From the NCBI RefSeq assembly GCF_001895045.1, contig NZ_BDAM01000010.1, positions 62,001-126,000 on the forward strand: a DNA stretch of 64,000 bases, in the 5' to 3' direction. The stretch is from Rhodococcus coprophilus NBRC 100603. Its GTDB lineage: Bacteria; Actinomycetota; Actinomycetes; Mycobacteriales; Mycobacteriaceae. A program made the translations under genes and the position numbers. Below, one piece after another: positions 63,591 to 64,000 of this stretch. A model generated the notes under the pieces. The model was not told the DNA's origin. It saw only the letters and a program-made list of their open reading frames with translations, and searched no databases. Each line of letters opens with the position of its first letter. Within the stretch, counting starts at the first letter, position 1.

Positions 63591-64000
63591 ATGACGATCC
63601 AGGCCGAAGCCGACCCCACGACACCCAGCGCAGTCCTCGACCGCGTCAACCTCGTACTCGATGCATTCAACGGCGTCAGCCGTCTCACTCTCGCCCAAAT
63701 CGTGCGTCGGACGGGCCTGCCCCGATCCTCTGCCCATCGCATGCTCGAACGGCTGGTGTCGATGCGATGGCTCCACCGCGAAGGCCGTGACTACACGCTG
63801 GGATTGCGGCTGATGGAACTCGGCTCACTCGCCGTCCACCAGGACCGGCTTCACGCCACCGCACTACCGCACCTGCAGGAACTCCAACGCGTCACCGGCT
63901 TCGTCGTCCACCTCGCTGTTCTCGAAGGTGACGACCTCGTCTACCTCGAAAAGCTCGGTGGACGCCTGGCCACGGTGGTTCCCACCCGCATCGGAGGGCG
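63591..64000 (+). CDS. IclR family transcriptional regulator (runs off the window)
   Basis: The first 136 codons of an IclR regulator: winged helix with LVLDAFNGVSRLTLAQIVRR, then TGLPRSSAHRMLERLVSMRW, followed by the start of the effector domain (FVVHLAVLEGDDLVYLEKLG). The recognition helix PRSSAHRxLE is identical to that of the IclR at 38395, so the two may bind like sites. ATG at 63591 has TAGGAG upstream. It is truncated by the window end and is divergent from the second kshA. Confidence 0.88.
   Translation, partial: MTIQAEADPTTPSAVLDRVNLVLDAFNGVSRLTLAQIVRRTGLPRSSAHRMLERLVSMRWLHREGRDYTLGLRLMELGSLAVHQDRLHATALPHLQELQRVTGFVVHLAVLEGDDLVYLEKLGGRLATVVPTRIGG

Noticed and set aside
1-64000. tRNA, rRNA, CRISPR arrays, insertion sequences and prophage
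   Set aside because: No cloverleaf-like gene, repeat-spacer array, transposase, integrase or phage structural gene was recognised anywhere in the window.

Overview
The window looks like chromosome from a high-GC actinomycete of the Nocardiaceae, most probably Rhodococcus. The evidence is GC-rich codon use, many GTG (and a few TTG) starts, ATGA/GTGA stop-start couplings, an F420-type nitroreductase, and a left half whose gene order resembles the Mycobacterium tuberculosis Rv0360c-Rv0364 and Rv0380c-Rv0385 blocks as I recall them. No rRNA, tRNA, CRISPR array, transposase or phage gene was seen.

Left third (1-24.3 kb), mostly housekeeping. A cobalamin riboswitch precedes cbtB-cbtA-cobQ (cobalt uptake and cobyric acid synthesis). 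Next come a histidine phosphatase-like protein, a CDF zinc/cation exporter with an ArsR/SmtB-like palindrome at its promoter, a FUSC-type membrane protein, DUF3151, an Rv0361-like membrane protein, class II fructose-bisphosphate aldolase, DedA, a GH76-like protein, a SpoU/TrmH methyltransferase, a lipoprotein, DUF3592, a YhhN-like protein, pyrE-galT-galK, LemA, membrane proteins and clpB. clpB has an overlapping HAIR operator and SigH-like promoter. A flavohemoprotein-like globin-reductase, a membrane protein and an acyl-CoA synthetase follow.

Right two thirds (24.4-64 kb), accessory catabolism of a steroid or similar polycyclic compound. One minus-strand block holds 3-ketosteroid delta1-dehydrogenase, four SDRs (three near 27-31 kb, one at 39.8 kb), an HSL esterase, two Baeyer-Villiger monooxygenases, HsaC-like extradiol dioxygenase, HsaA-like hydroxylase and KshA. 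KshA is divergent from an IclR regulator. A plus-strand operon (enoyl-CoA hydratase, two acyl-CoA dehydrogenases, CoA transferase, GntR) looks like acyl side-chain or ring beta-oxidation. A minus-strand set follows: SMP-30 lactonase, SDR, P450, [2Fe-2S] ferredoxin and ferredoxin reductase. Then come a second HSL esterase, a SnoaL protein, an unrecognised protein with an HxD...H pattern and a Ddn-type protein. The last plus-strand run holds SnoaL, a delta4-(5alpha)-ketosteroid dehydrogenase-like flavoprotein, an MFS exporter, two alpha/beta-barrel proteins, a third HSL esterase and another FAD dehydrogenase. A second kshA, again divergent from an IclR gene, closes the window.

Inferred logic: KstD and the 4-dehydrogenase desaturate ring A, KshA hydroxylates C9 to open ring B, and HsaA and HsaC hydroxylate and cleave the aromatised ring A. 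The BVMO, esterase and lactonase genes suggest ketone-to-ester/lactone cleavage elsewhere in the molecule. HsaB, HsaD, KshB and sterol import (Mce) genes are absent here, so the pathway must borrow parts from elsewhere or act on a pre-processed substrate. Two gene remnants (39.2 kb and 52.6 kb) show the region has been rearranged.
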